From: Desulfitibacter alkalitolerans DSM 16504
GTDB taxonomy: Bacteria; Bacillota; DSM-16504; Desulfitibacterales; Desulfitibacteraceae
Length of the DNA stretch: 64,000 bases
Assembly (NCBI RefSeq): GCF_000620305.1
Contig: NZ_JHVU01000018.1
Span: 185,475-249,474 of the forward strand
Reading direction: 5' to 3'
Shown here: piece after piece, positions 19,503-28,138 of the stretch
Layout of the letters: each line of letters starts with the position of its first letter
How positions within the stretch are numbered: the stretch's first letter is position 1
Translations under genes and position numbers: made by a program
Notes under the pieces: model-generated
Seen by the model: only the letters and a program-made list of their open reading frames with translations
Database searches by the model: none
Told to the model about the DNA's origin: nothing

Positions 19503-20748
19503 AGCCCACGAGGGAAATCTTGACCATTGTTTGAAATGCAGCACCTGCCATACCCAATGCCCCGTAGTGGCCAATTATATGAAGTATCCAGGACCTAAAT
19601 ATTTAGGTCCAGAGCTGGAAAGACTCCGTTTGGCAAGGGGAGAAAAGGAACCCCTAAAAATTGACGACAGCCTGGCCTATTGTACAAACTGCAAAAGGTG
19701 TGACATTGCCTGTCCCCATGGTGTCAAGCCATCCTTTTATAATCTGAAAAATAAGGCCAGGGTAAAGGCAAGGGCTTCTGAAAGGCTTAGGGATTGGATT
19801 TTGGCCCATAATGTATGGTGGGGGAAAATGGCAAGCAAGGTTCCGAATCTGAGCAATTTTGCCTTGAAGCTGCCTGTTATTAAATATGCAATGGGTGTCA
19901 TGGGCATAGCCCCTAGAGACTTCCCGGAATACAGGAAACAAAAGCTTAGAATAGACAACAAACAAAACCTGCACATTAAAGAAAGTCAAGGGATTCCAGA
20001 GGATAAAAAGGTTTTGTATTATCCTGGCTGCTATGCAAGCTTTAACGAGCCGGAGATTATCCAGGCAGCAATAGATATCCTGGAAAGGCATGGATATATA
20101 GTTGAAATAGCTCCAACCCAGTGCTGCGGAACTCCCATATTCAGCAATGGATTTTTGGATGAAACCAGGGAGCTTGCTAAAAAGAATATAGATGTTTTCT
20201 TAAACTATACTCAAAAAGGTTATAAAATTGTAACCACATGTCCCAGCTGCGGCCTTGCCATCAAGGATGAGTACAGGGATCTAGTGCCCGGAGAAAAAGC
20301 AGAACAGGCAGCAAAAAATGTTTGGGAGTTGTTTGAGCTTCTTGAGGAAGAGGAGGTTCTGCATTTCAAGGGTACTCAGGAAAAAGAGAATCAGGCTAAA
20401 ATACCAAAGGCCTTTTACCACGTGCCCTGTCATTTAAGGGTACAGGGCATGGGCTATCCGGGAGTAAGCATTTTAAGAAAATATGCAGTGGATAATTTAA
20501 TTCTAGAGGACAGCTACTGCTGCGGCCTTTCAGGAACCTACGGCTTTAAAAAGGAAAAGTATGAGCTGTCAAAGGCGATTGGCAGTCCACTTTTCGAGGC
20601 AATTAAGGCTTCTGGTGCACCCCTGGTCATAACTGACTGTGGAACATGTAAGCTGCAGATAGAGCAGATTGCCGGGGTTCCTGTAAAACATACTGCCCTG
20701 GTGCTGAGAGAGTATTTAGAGTCAGTGGATGAAACACCTAACATCTAA
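19495..20748 (+). CDS. glpC: Anaerobic glycerol-3-phosphate dehydrogenase subunit C (iron-sulfur)
   Basis: Membrane-anchoring iron-sulfur subunit of 417 residues. Two 4Fe-4S motifs lie at the N-terminus (CLKCSTCHTQCP near residue 11, CTNCKRCDIACPHG near 62). Two CCG domains follow (CCGTPIF near 213 with CPSCG; CCGLSGTYGF near 342 with CGTCK), as in heterodisulfide-reductase-type proteins. It is the last gene of the glycerol module and passes electrons to menaquinone. Confidence 0.95.
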   Translation: MSKAHEGNLDHCLKCSTCHTQCPVVANYMKYPGPKYLGPELERLRLARGEKEPLKIDDSLAYCTNCKRCDIACPHGVKPSFYNLKNKARVKARASERLRDWILAHNVWWGKMASKVPNLSNFALKLPVIKYAMGVMGIAPRDFPEYRKQKLRIDNKQNLHIKESQGIPEDKKVLYYPGCYASFNEPEIIQAAIDILERHGYIVEIAPTQCCGTPIFSNGFLDETRELAKKNIDVFLNYTQKGYKIVTTCPSCGLAIKDEYRDLVPGEKAEQAAKNVWELFELLEEEEVLHFKGTQEKENQAKIPKAFYHVPCHLRVQGMGYPGVSILRKYAVDNLILEDSYCCGLSGTYGFKKEKYELSKAIGSPLFEAIKASGAPLVITDCGTCKLQIEQIAGVPVKHTALVLREYLESVDETPNI

Positions 20749-20826
20749 CCAAAAGGGATATCCATTTGAGGTTGCTTTGCCTTTATCATTGCCTATCCCA
20801 CGGGGTAATTTGAAAAGGCGTTGACC

Positions 20827-21450
20827 TTAACAAAATAGCTTCTTGGCTTCCTCTAACCTGTATTGGTTTAGACATTTCTCCATACTTTCAATAATCTCGG
20901 GAACCTCTTCAGTATCAGCCTTGAAGGTGTGGGTAGCTGCTCTGCTTACTTCCTTTTCAGCCTCGCCCAGCTCATTTAAAAACTCAACAAATTTATCATA
21001 GGATTTGTAGTAATTTACTACCAGCTGCCCATAATTATTACCATCAGATGTTAATAGTGCCAGGTAATGCTCACAAAGGAGTTTGATTTCCTTGATTTGC
21101 TTTTCAAAGATGTTCAGAACCCTGGCATCAGGGTTAGGTTTGTTTTTAACAATTCTTTCAACCTCTAAAGCTGCAGCCTCCTTAGTCATTTCTTTAGTAT
21201 ATATTTTATAAGCTATGTCTAGTGCGATTTTTTTGGTATAGAGATAGCCTTCGCTAAATGCCCTTGAGGTTTCCTTGTATTTGGAATACCGCTGCATATA
21301 GGGAACAAAAACTATAGGTATAAGAATCATCCATACAGATATTTCGGGCTTTTCAACTACCTGGGAAGTCACCTCCCATGAGGTTTTCCTTTCATAAGAT
21401 AGAATGCTGTTATACTTTGGATCTGTAATGGTAACGCCTTTACCAGCCAT
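20827..21450 (-). CDS. Uncharacterised 207-residue protein with one hydrophobic segment
   Basis: I do not recognise the family. The N-terminal 35 residues are polar, one membrane-like segment follows (WMILIPIVFVPYM near residues 40-53), and the rest is charged and mostly helical with coiled-coil character. It lies downstream of the duplicated exporter pairs on the same strand but behind a terminator (21538-21568), so it probably has its own promoter. A GGAGG site precedes the ATG. It may be a membrane-linked accessory protein of the exporters; this is guesswork from position. Confidence 0.7.
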   Translation of the reverse strand: MAGKGVTITDPKYNSILSYERKTSWEVTSQVVEKPEISVWMILIPIVFVPYMQRYSKYKETSRAFSEGYLYTKKIALDIAYKIYTKEMTKEAAALEVERIVKNKPNPDARVLNIFEKQIKEIKLLCEHYLALLTSDGNNYGQLVVNYYKSYDKFVEFLNELGEAEKEVSRAATHTFKADTEEVPEIIESMEKCLNQYRLEEAKKLFC

Positions 21451-21537
21451 GCTGCAACCTCCATTTCAAATGATCTACTGGTTACATTATATACATTATT
21501 TATTATATATCAAATATATATCAAACATCTAAAACAG

Positions 21538-21568
21538 AAAACTCTCCTAGGCATATCTAGGAGAGTTT
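21538..21568. terminator. Intrinsic terminator after exporter unit 1
   Basis: AAACTCTCCTAG - GCATAT - CTAGGAGAGTTT, a 12-bp perfect stem followed on the minus strand by a T-rich tail. Confidence 0.8.
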
Positions 21569-21605
21569 CTACATAACCTAATTACTTTACTTTAACTGCC
21601 TTAGT

Positions 21606-21893
21606 CTAATCACTTTTATCCGTTCCTGGGGTATATTGCAGTGTATGTCTTACCCGTGGTTCAATTTCCCGCATTTGTTCAACGAAAATATAAAACCAGG
21701 CTCCAGCTTCGATTTTCTCATCAATTATAACCTGATGAGCCTCTGAAAACCCTGCAAGCTGGGACAAAAAGGGCAGACCCACTGCAACGAAGAAGTATAG
21801 TAATACTAAACCTAGTATTAGTAATGATAACCTGTTAACCTTGCTCCATTTATTGCTTTGTTTTTTTGATAAAGCCCTGCTTAGTGCATGCAT
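21606..21893 (-). CDS. Small one-helix membrane protein, unit 1 copy
   Basis: A 95-residue protein with a short basic N-terminus, one membrane helix (LLILGLVLLYFFVAVGLPFL, residues 25-44) and an acidic outer domain. It is nearly identical to the protein at 24259-24546. Each copy directly follows a YeiH-type transporter gene, so it is probably an auxiliary subunit or assembly factor. ATG start after GGGGG. Family not recognised. Confidence 0.8.
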   Translation of the reverse strand: MHALSRALSKKQSNKWSKVNRLSLLILGLVLLYFFVAVGLPFLSQLAGFSEAHQVIIDEKIEAGAWFYIFVEQMREIEPRVRHTLQYTPGTDKSD

Positions 21894-21964
21894 TTTATTA
21901 CCCCCATGGCAAAACAGATTATCTAGCTTACTACCTTGTACTATATTAATTTAGCATATTTTGA

Positions 21965-23698
21965 TTATCTCATCAAGCTCTCAGTAATTCCTGGGAATAC
22001 CACGAAGAACATGATGTATGCTACGGTTAATGTCAACAAGATGTTGAAGCTCTGACCACATACATATAGGATAACAGGCTTTCCACCCTTGAAGTACTTG
22101 GTAAGCTCACGGAAGTTAGTTGATAAACCTATACTGGCAAAGGCTAAAGCAAATAACCAACGCTGAAGGTTGCCAACGAAGCCGCTGATACCATCATCAA
22201 TCAGAACTTTGGCACTTTCATTGCCCATAGATGCATAGATGATTGAGAAAACGATGGAAGCTCCAATGAAACCAAGAACGAACTTTGGAAAACGATTCCA
22301 AATCTCACGTAGTGCACCCTTAAAGCTTAGATCGGCTTCATCTTTTCTTGAAGTATCAACCTTTAGACACCAGTAAGCTGCTATACCAAATGCCATTAAA
22401 CCGATTAAGATATTCTGGATCATTTTAATGGTGGCTGCAACGTCCCTGGCAGTAGATCCAAGAATTTCACCTGCAGCAACAACGGCACCTGTGGAGTCAA
22501 TTGTTCCACCAATCCATGCACCACCTAGTACTGGGTGTAGACCTAAGAACTTTATAACCATTGGGAGAACAACCATCATGACAGCTGTAAATAGAATAGA
22601 GATACCAACAGCCAGGGTTAACTCTTCCTTCTTGGCCCTACTAGCTGCAGCTGCTGCAATAGCCGCTGACACACCACTAACTGACATGTCTGCTGATACA
22701 GTAATGTTTAAGGTCTTAGATTCGATTTTAAGAACCTTTTGGCCAAACCAGAAGGTAGTGATTAAAACAACTGGAGTAACAAACCAGGTTACAAATATTC
22801 CGGGGATACCTATTAGAAGAATTTTGTTCATTAAGATTGTAGAGCCTAACAGAACAAGGCCTGTCTTAATATAATACTCTGTTTGTACTGCCGGCATAAT
22901 CCACTTTGGTGTACCAACTGTGTTACTTACAAGGAAGCCAAGAACTATGGCCCATAACACATACTCCAGACCCCAGGCATTTGAGAACTCATGGGCTGCC
23001 AGGAAGAAGGATAGGGTTGCTACAACGAAAACAGCTGGAAAAGCAACTAAAAACTGTGTTGCTGAACGGCCCATAAAACGAGTTCCAATTGCAAAGAAAA
23101 GTGCCAAGAATATCATTAAGGGAATCATTGTAGTTAAGTGGTTGTATGGTTTAGTTTCCGCTCTGCCCTTTGCACTGGATTCTGCAGATCTGGCAGAACG
23201 CCACTCACTAATTTTTGTTTGTGCCTCAGCATTTAAAGCAGTATCTTGGAAATTAGCTGCTGCTGCCGCTGCTTCTGCAGCTATAGCTGCTTCCTTGGCT
23301 GCTTCCAGGGAAGCCTTGGCTTCTTCATGCTTTGCAATGTTAGCATCTCTTATAGCCTGTGCCTCTGCAGGACTTCTAAAAAAAGATTGTAAAGGATTAT
23401 CGCTCCATCTTCCTGGACGGGTAAAATATTTATTAATATCTCTAGCTAAAGGTGTGTTGCTGCCTCTTAAGCTTGTTTTGGCATCATTGGCTTGATGCCA
23501 GGCAACTGTTTTAAAGGGTGCTTTTTCAGCCTCGGCCTGCATGGTAGCGTTGCTTTCGGCAATTATTTGGTTCATGTTAGCCGGAGGATTACCAAAAAAT
23601 ACAAACATACCTACTATAAGAATAATGACACCCAACCAAATTGCCCAGTAATCTTCATGCTTAATCAAAAAAGAATAATCTTTTTTCGGGCTTGACAT
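21965..23698 (-). CDS. YeiH/PSE-family putative sulfate exporter, unit 1 copy
   Basis: A 577-residue membrane protein of the UPF0324 (PF03601) family. The core from about residue 195 has ten or more helices and the family segments VSGVSAAIAAAAASRAKKEE and GGAWIGGTIDSTGAVVAAGE. Unlike standard YeiH (about 350 residues), it has an extra N-terminal membrane helix (residues 16-34). A long alanine-rich, helical, probably coiled-coil segment follows (about 40-185). Members have been proposed to export sulfate or sulfite during sulfonate degradation; that is family knowledge, not proof here. About 90 percent identical by eye to the copy at 24607. Confidence 0.85.
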   Translation of the reverse strand: MSSPKKDYSFLIKHEDYWAIWLGVIILIVGMFVFFGNPPANMNQIIAESNATMQAEAEKAPFKTVAWHQANDAKTSLRGSNTPLARDINKYFTRPGRWSDNPLQSFFRSPAEAQAIRDANIAKHEEAKASLEAAKEAAIAAEAAAAAANFQDTALNAEAQTKISEWRSARSAESSAKGRAETKPYNHLTTMIPLMIFLALFFAIGTRFMGRSATQFLVAFPAVFVVATLSFFLAAHEFSNAWGLEYVLWAIVLGFLVSNTVGTPKWIMPAVQTEYYIKTGLVLLGSTILMNKILLIGIPGIFVTWFVTPVVLITTFWFGQKVLKIESKTLNITVSADMSVSGVSAAIAAAAASRAKKEELTLAVGISILFTAVMMVVLPMVIKFLGLHPVLGGAWIGGTIDSTGAVVAAGEILGSTARDVAATIKMIQNILIGLMAFGIAAYWCLKVDTSRKDEADLSFKGALREIWNRFPKFVLGFIGASIVFSIIYASMGNESAKVLIDDGISGFVGNLQRWLFALAFASIGLSTNFRELTKYFKGGKPVILYVCGQSFNILLTLTVAYIMFFVVFPGITESLMR

Positions 23699-24213
23699 CT
23701 AATATACCTCCTAAGTTGTAGAAATTTGATTTGTTCTTATTTGCACATTCACATTCATTAAAAGTTTAAATTTTCATGAACACCTCCCTAATAAGTTAAA
23801 ATATTTATCCAAAATGGCTGACTACCACTACCCTCGCAATAGATTTAAGGGTGGGAGAGAAGTGGCGCTTTAAGCCCGGATAACGCGAAAAATCCATTAA
23901 AAAAATGTAAGATTACTAACAAAATTGAAATAGTGTTAGGCCACAGTGCATTATTAGATTAAGCTCACTTATTAAAGAAGACATGGCGAATTTTAAGATA
24001 AGCTTTTCTTATGGCATAATAACAATTTCAATATTTAATAGGTTTATGATATGTATTAGACATTGTTATGACATTTCCTGCATGATTTCTAACTTCAGTT
24101 ATTGTCAATTTAAAACATATCTATAAGAAAATTTAATGCATGTATAAATATTAATTATCTTTCGTGCAACAGCAACAAGATTTTCCATGGAATTATAGCA
24201 GGCCTGATAGTAT
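23699..24213 (-). promoter_or_regulatory. Long non-coding leader/promoter region of exporter unit 1
   Basis: A 515-bp stretch with no credible gene. It is AT-rich except for an island at about 23820-23890 where CCACTACCCTC and the later GGGTGGGAGAGAAGTGG can pair. A GGGAGGTG site with a three-codon frame (ATGAAAATTTAA on the minus strand, near 23776) lies before the gene. This could be a regulatory leader; no known riboswitch is recognised. Confidence 0.3.
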
Positions 24214-24250
24214 AAAAAATCGCTCTCCTATATATAGAAGAGCGATTTTT
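24214..24250. terminator. Intrinsic terminator after exporter unit 2
   Basis: AAAAATCGCTCT ... AGAGCGATTTTT, a 12-bp perfect stem with A/T ends, ending the upstream (24.3-26.3 kb) unit on the minus strand. Confidence 0.85.
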
Positions 24251-24258
24251 AATTTTAA

Positions 24259-24546
24259 CTAATCACTTTTATCCGTTCCTGGGGTATATTGCAATGTATG
24301 TCTTACCCGTGGTTCAATTTCCCGCATTTGTTCAACGAAAATATAAAACCATGCTCCAGCTTCGATTTTCTCATCAATTATAACCTGATGGGCTTCTGAA
24401 AACCCTACAAGCTGGGACAAAAAGGGCAGACCCACTGCAACGAAGAAGTATAGTAATACTAAACCTAGTATTAGTAATGATAACCTGTTAAACTTGCTCC
24501 ATCTATTGCTTTGTTTTTTTGATAAAGCTGTGCTTAGCGTATGCAA
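24259..24546 (-). CDS. Small one-helix membrane protein, unit 2 copy
   Basis: A 95-residue paralogue of the protein at 21606-21893. It differs at only a few positions, mostly near the N-terminus (HTLSTALSKKQSNRWSKF). It starts with TTG six bases after GGAGGG. One membrane helix and an outer domain with YIFVEQMREIEPRVRHTL. It is translated right after its transporter. Confidence 0.8.
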   Translation of the reverse strand: MHTLSTALSKKQSNRWSKFNRLSLLILGLVLLYFFVAVGLPFLSQLVGFSEAHQVIIDEKIEAGAWFYIFVEQMREIEPRVRHTLQYTPGTDKSD

Positions 24547-24606
24547 TTCTAACCCTCCATGGCAAAACAGATTATCCAGCTTACTAACTTATATCCTACT
24601 AAGGAA

Positions 24607-26340
24607 TTACTTCATCAAGCTCTCAGTGATTCCTGGGAATACTACGAAGAACATGATGTATGCAACTGTTAATGTTAAGATGATGTTAAAGGACTGACCG
24701 CATACATATAGGATAACCGGCTTTCCACCCTTGAAGTACTTGGTAAGCTCACGGAAGTTAGTTGATAAACCTATACTGGCAAAGGCTAAAGCAAATAACC
24801 AGCGCTGAAGGCTGCCAACAAAGCCGCTGATACCATCATCAATCAAAACCTTGGCACTTTCATTGCCCATAGATGCATAGACGATTGAGAAAACAATGGA
24901 AGCTCCAATGAAACCAAGAACAAACTTTGGAAAACGATTCCAGATCTCACGTAGTGCACCCTTAAAGCTTAGATCGGCTTCATCTCTTCTTGAAGTATCA
25001 ACCTTCAAGCACCAGTAAGCTGCTATACAAAATGCCATTAAACCAATTAAGATATTCTGGATCATTTTTATGGTGGCTGCAACGTCCCTGGCAGTAGAAC
25101 CAAGGATTTCACCTGCAGCAACAACGGCACCTGTGGAGTCAATTGTTCCACCAATCCATGCACCACCTAGTACTGGGTGTAATCCTAGGAATTTAATAAA
25201 CATTGGGAGAACAACCATCATAATAGCTGTAAAGAGAATAGAGATACCAACAGCCAGGGTTAACTCTTCCTTCTTGGCCCTACTAGCTGCAGCTGCTGCA
25301 ATAGCCGCGGACACACCACTAACTGACATGTCGGCTGAGATAGTAATGTTTAGGGTTTTAGATTCCATTTTAAGAACCTTTTGACCAAACCAGAAGGTAG
25401 TGATTAAAACAACGGGAGTAACAAACCAGGTTACAAATATACCAGGTATACCTATTAAAAGGATCTTGTTCATTAAGATTGTGGAACCTAGCAGAACAAG
25501 GCCCGTTTTAATGTAGTACTCAGTTTGAACCGCCGGCATAATCCACTTTGGCGTACCAATTGTGTTACTCACAAGGAAGCCAATAACAATGGCCCATAAC
25601 ACATACTCTAAACCCCAGGCATTTGAGAACTCATGAGCTGCCAGGAAGAAGGATAGGGTAGCTACAATAAAGACAGCTGGGAAGCCTATTAAAAATCCTT
25701 TTACTGAACGGCCCATAAAATGAGTTCCTATAGCAAAATACAGACCTAGAATTATCATCAAGGGTATTATTGTATTTAAATGATTGTATGGCTTGGTTTC
25801 CGCTCTGCCCTTTGCACTGGATTCTGCAGATCTGGCAGAACGCCACTCACTAATTTTTGTTTGTGCCTCTGCGTTTAAAGCTGCATCCTGGAAGTTAGCT
25901 GCTGCCGCAGCTGCCTCTGCAGCTATTGCTGCTTCCTTGGCCGCTTCCAGGGCAGCCTTGGCCTCCTCGTGCTTTGCTATGTTAGCATCTCGTATGGCCT
26001 TTGCTTCAGCGGGACTCCTATAAAAAGATTGTAAAGGATTATCACTCCATCTTCCTGGACGGGTAAAATATTTATTAATGCTTTTTGCTAAATCTGTGTT
26101 ACTTCCTCTCAAACTTGTTTTTGCATCGTTGGCCTGATGCCATGCAATTGTTTTAAAGGGTGCTTTTTCGGCCTCTGCCTTCATTGTGGCATTGCTTTCG
26201 GCAATTATTTGGTTCATATTTGCGGGTGGATTACCAAAAAAGATAAACATACCAAACAGTAAAATAATAACACCTAACCAAATTGCCCAGTAATCTTCAA
26301 ATTTCCACAAGTAGGAATAATCCTTTTTAGGGCTAGTCAA
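24607..26340 (-). CDS. YeiH/PSE-family putative sulfate exporter, unit 2 copy
   Basis: Paralogue of 21965-23698 with the same plan: membrane helix, alanine-rich helical insert (about 40-185) and the UPF0324 core. I place the start at TTG 26340, nine bases after GGAGG. This gives 577 residues, the same as the other copy, with TSPKKDYSYL aligned to SSPKKDYSFL. An upstream ATG at 26376 has no ribosome site. Differences from copy 1 cluster in helices around residues 190-215. Anion export (sulfate, sulfite or a sulfonate) is a family-based guess. Confidence 0.85.
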   Translation of the reverse strand: MTSPKKDYSYLWKFEDYWAIWLGVIILLFGMFIFFGNPPANMNQIIAESNATMKAEAEKAPFKTIAWHQANDAKTSLRGSNTDLAKSINKYFTRPGRWSDNPLQSFYRSPAEAKAIRDANIAKHEEAKAALEAAKEAAIAAEAAAAAANFQDAALNAEAQTKISEWRSARSAESSAKGRAETKPYNHLNTIIPLMIILGLYFAIGTHFMGRSVKGFLIGFPAVFIVATLSFFLAAHEFSNAWGLEYVLWAIVIGFLVSNTIGTPKWIMPAVQTEYYIKTGLVLLGSTILMNKILLIGIPGIFVTWFVTPVVLITTFWFGQKVLKMESKTLNITISADMSVSGVSAAIAAAAASRAKKEELTLAVGISILFTAIMMVVLPMFIKFLGLHPVLGGAWIGGTIDSTGAVVAAGEILGSTARDVAATIKMIQNILIGLMAFCIAAYWCLKVDTSRRDEADLSFKGALREIWNRFPKFVLGFIGASIVFSIVYASMGNESAKVLIDDGISGFVGSLQRWLFALAFASIGLSTNFRELTKYFKGGKPVILYVCGQSFNIILTLTVAYIMFFVVFPGITESLMK

Positions 26341-26376
26341 CTTATCACACCTCCAATTTGTTTTAACCATATACAT

Positions 26377-26680
26377 TAATTACTAAAATTACTAACATGA
26401 CAACTAAACAGCACTATTTTAGAATTTTTTTTGGCCACCACCTCCTGCATGTAACCCATTTCACATAATGAATTAATAAAAAGAAGCAAGTAATGACGAA
26501 TAATTCAGAAGAGGGTTACTATAATCATATGAAATAATGGTATAAGTATAACTAATGGTAGATATTAGACATTAGAGTTAAAATATCCTGCATAATAAGG
26601 GTAGGGAGGAACAAAAAATTATCAATAATTCAAATAGCAACAATAAAAAATACTTATACATAGACGTGGTGTATAGATAT
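26377..26680. other. Intergenic region, promoter of exporter unit 2
   Basis: AT-rich, no gene. It must hold the minus-strand promoter for the exporter unit. No clear riboswitch or operator is recognised. Confidence 0.4.
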
Positions 26681-26718
26681 AAAAAATCTAGCAGGAAAAA
26701 TCATCCTGCTAGATTTTT
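26681..26718. terminator. Intrinsic terminator of the GCS2/ATP-grasp operon
   Basis: AAAAAATCTAGCAGGA / TCCTGCTAGATTTTT, a 15-bp perfect stem with a T-run on both strands. Confidence 0.88.
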
Positions 26719-26782
26719 AGTCAGCTCAGCAGCAAAAAATATCTGAAAAATTTTGGGAATTGGCAGGACTTGCTCATGCCTC

Positions 26783-28135
26783 TTACTTTATACCTCTTGT
26801 TTCCTGCTGGACCAGGGTGGGAATAAGTGCTCCACCACGTGATGTGGTTATTATATCAATAGTTGAAACACGGGTATAAAAGCCCTTAAGCTTACCATTA
26901 AAAAGATAGGGGCTGAGGTTGATCTTGAGTTTTTCAACGGCTCCCTGGGATGTGACAAATTCCTCCTCAGGAACCTGTATTAATTCCTGGGCAATATAAT
27001 TTATATCCACATTGCTTTCAATGATGGCCTGCCATTCTTCCAAAGAACAGTCCTTGCCCATGTATAAGCCCTGGCTTCCATAGGAATTATGAGGTTTAAC
27101 AAGGTAGACCTCCCTTTTAGAAAGAAGCTCAGTATGAAAAGTCCTGTCATTTGATAAAAGCCTTCTGGTTTTTGGTAGATGGGTTTTTAAAAACTCCATT
27201 TCCTCATGGGAAAAGAATTTTTTTGCTGTCTCAGAGGTTAAGAATGTAAATACGAGTTTGCTGTGTGCCGCTTCTGACCTAAATGAGCCAACCATACAGA
27301 AGGCATTATTTTTGTATGCCTCAATAAACTCCTGTACTTCATCATATCTTTCTAGAATGTCCGATGTAACTGCTCTCCTGTATACCAAATCAATTCTTTT
27401 TTCACCACACCAGAGCTTATTCCTTCTAAAACACAGGCTTCTAATATCGCATATTATTGTATCATAGCCTTCCTTCATAAAAGCATCTCTTAAGGCCTCA
27501 AACTCGGCAATTGTTGCCCTGTCCATGAAATCCACTATTGCAATAGTCGGTTTGTTTGAACCGTCAAATGAACTATAGGCTTCGAGGAGAGAATTAAGAA
27601 GGGCCTTTCTCAATTCACACTGCATAAGTGAGTACTTTTTCAACAGATGCCCTCCCATTTCAGTATTTAAAAAGCATTCCTCCATGGTATTTGTTTCGTT
27701 CATACCACTTGTTCCATCAGTATTAAACTCACAAAAATGAAGAGAACTGCTTCCATCATAGAAGGCATCAAAGCGGGTTATGGGAATGTTAATTGGATAT
27801 TTTGGGTCAATCTGTAAAAGCTCATCCAGTTCTGCTGGAAAATCAAAAAAAGCTCTAACCTCTTTATCTGTAAGCAGGAGCCTTGCAGTTTTCTCCAGGA
27901 TACTCCAAAGAGTTTCCGTCTTTTCTTTAATCCAATTAAACTCCGAAGTTGATAAAATATATGGATGAAAAAAACTCTTAATAACAGCGTCATTGATTTT
28001 GGCCGAGCTTTTTTCAAGGCAGGAGAAATACAAGTCTTTATTTTCACTGTAAAAGTCAGGTTTTTCATTACTAATGGCTAATATATGATTTAGAAAATTT
28101 TTCCTTAAATACTCATCCCGATAAATAATTGGCAT
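26783..28135 (-). CDS. ATP-grasp-like ligase, partner of glutamate-cysteine ligase
   Basis: A 450-residue protein resembling the circularly permuted ATP-grasp and glutathionylspermidine-synthase-like proteins. The segment EFNTDGTSGMNE (near residue 136) fits their substrate/ATP site. YLVKPHNSYGSQGLYMGKD (near 345) looks like an ATP-grasp nucleotide loop, and KINLSPYLFNGKLKGFYTRVS near the end provides Asn and Arg. It starts 3 bp after the GCS2 gene, so the two are coupled. It probably ligates a second amino acid or an amine to gamma-glutamylcysteine or a related compound. The product is unknown. Confidence 0.65.
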   Translation of the reverse strand: MPIIYRDEYLRKNFLNHILAISNEKPDFYSENKDLYFSCLEKSSAKINDAVIKSFFHPYILSTSEFNWIKEKTETLWSILEKTARLLLTDKEVRAFFDFPAELDELLQIDPKYPINIPITRFDAFYDGSSSLHFCEFNTDGTSGMNETNTMEECFLNTEMGGHLLKKYSLMQCELRKALLNSLLEAYSSFDGSNKPTIAIVDFMDRATIAEFEALRDAFMKEGYDTIICDIRSLCFRRNKLWCGEKRIDLVYRRAVTSDILERYDEVQEFIEAYKNNAFCMVGSFRSEAAHSKLVFTFLTSETAKKFFSHEEMEFLKTHLPKTRRLLSNDRTFHTELLSKREVYLVKPHNSYGSQGLYMGKDCSLEEWQAIIESNVDINYIAQELIQVPEEEFVTSQGAVEKLKINLSPYLFNGKLKGFYTRVSTIDIITTSRGGALIPTLVQQETRGIK

Positions 28136-28138
28136 GAA

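Larger units (their letters stand above)
21606..26340 (-). repeat. Tandem duplication of a two-gene exporter unit
   Basis: The pair 24607-26340 plus 24259-24546 is repeated as 21965-23698 plus 21606-21893. Both transporters have 577 residues and both small proteins 95. The stretches between and around the units (promoters, terminators) have diverged, so the genes are under selection while the spacers are not. Confidence 0.85.
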
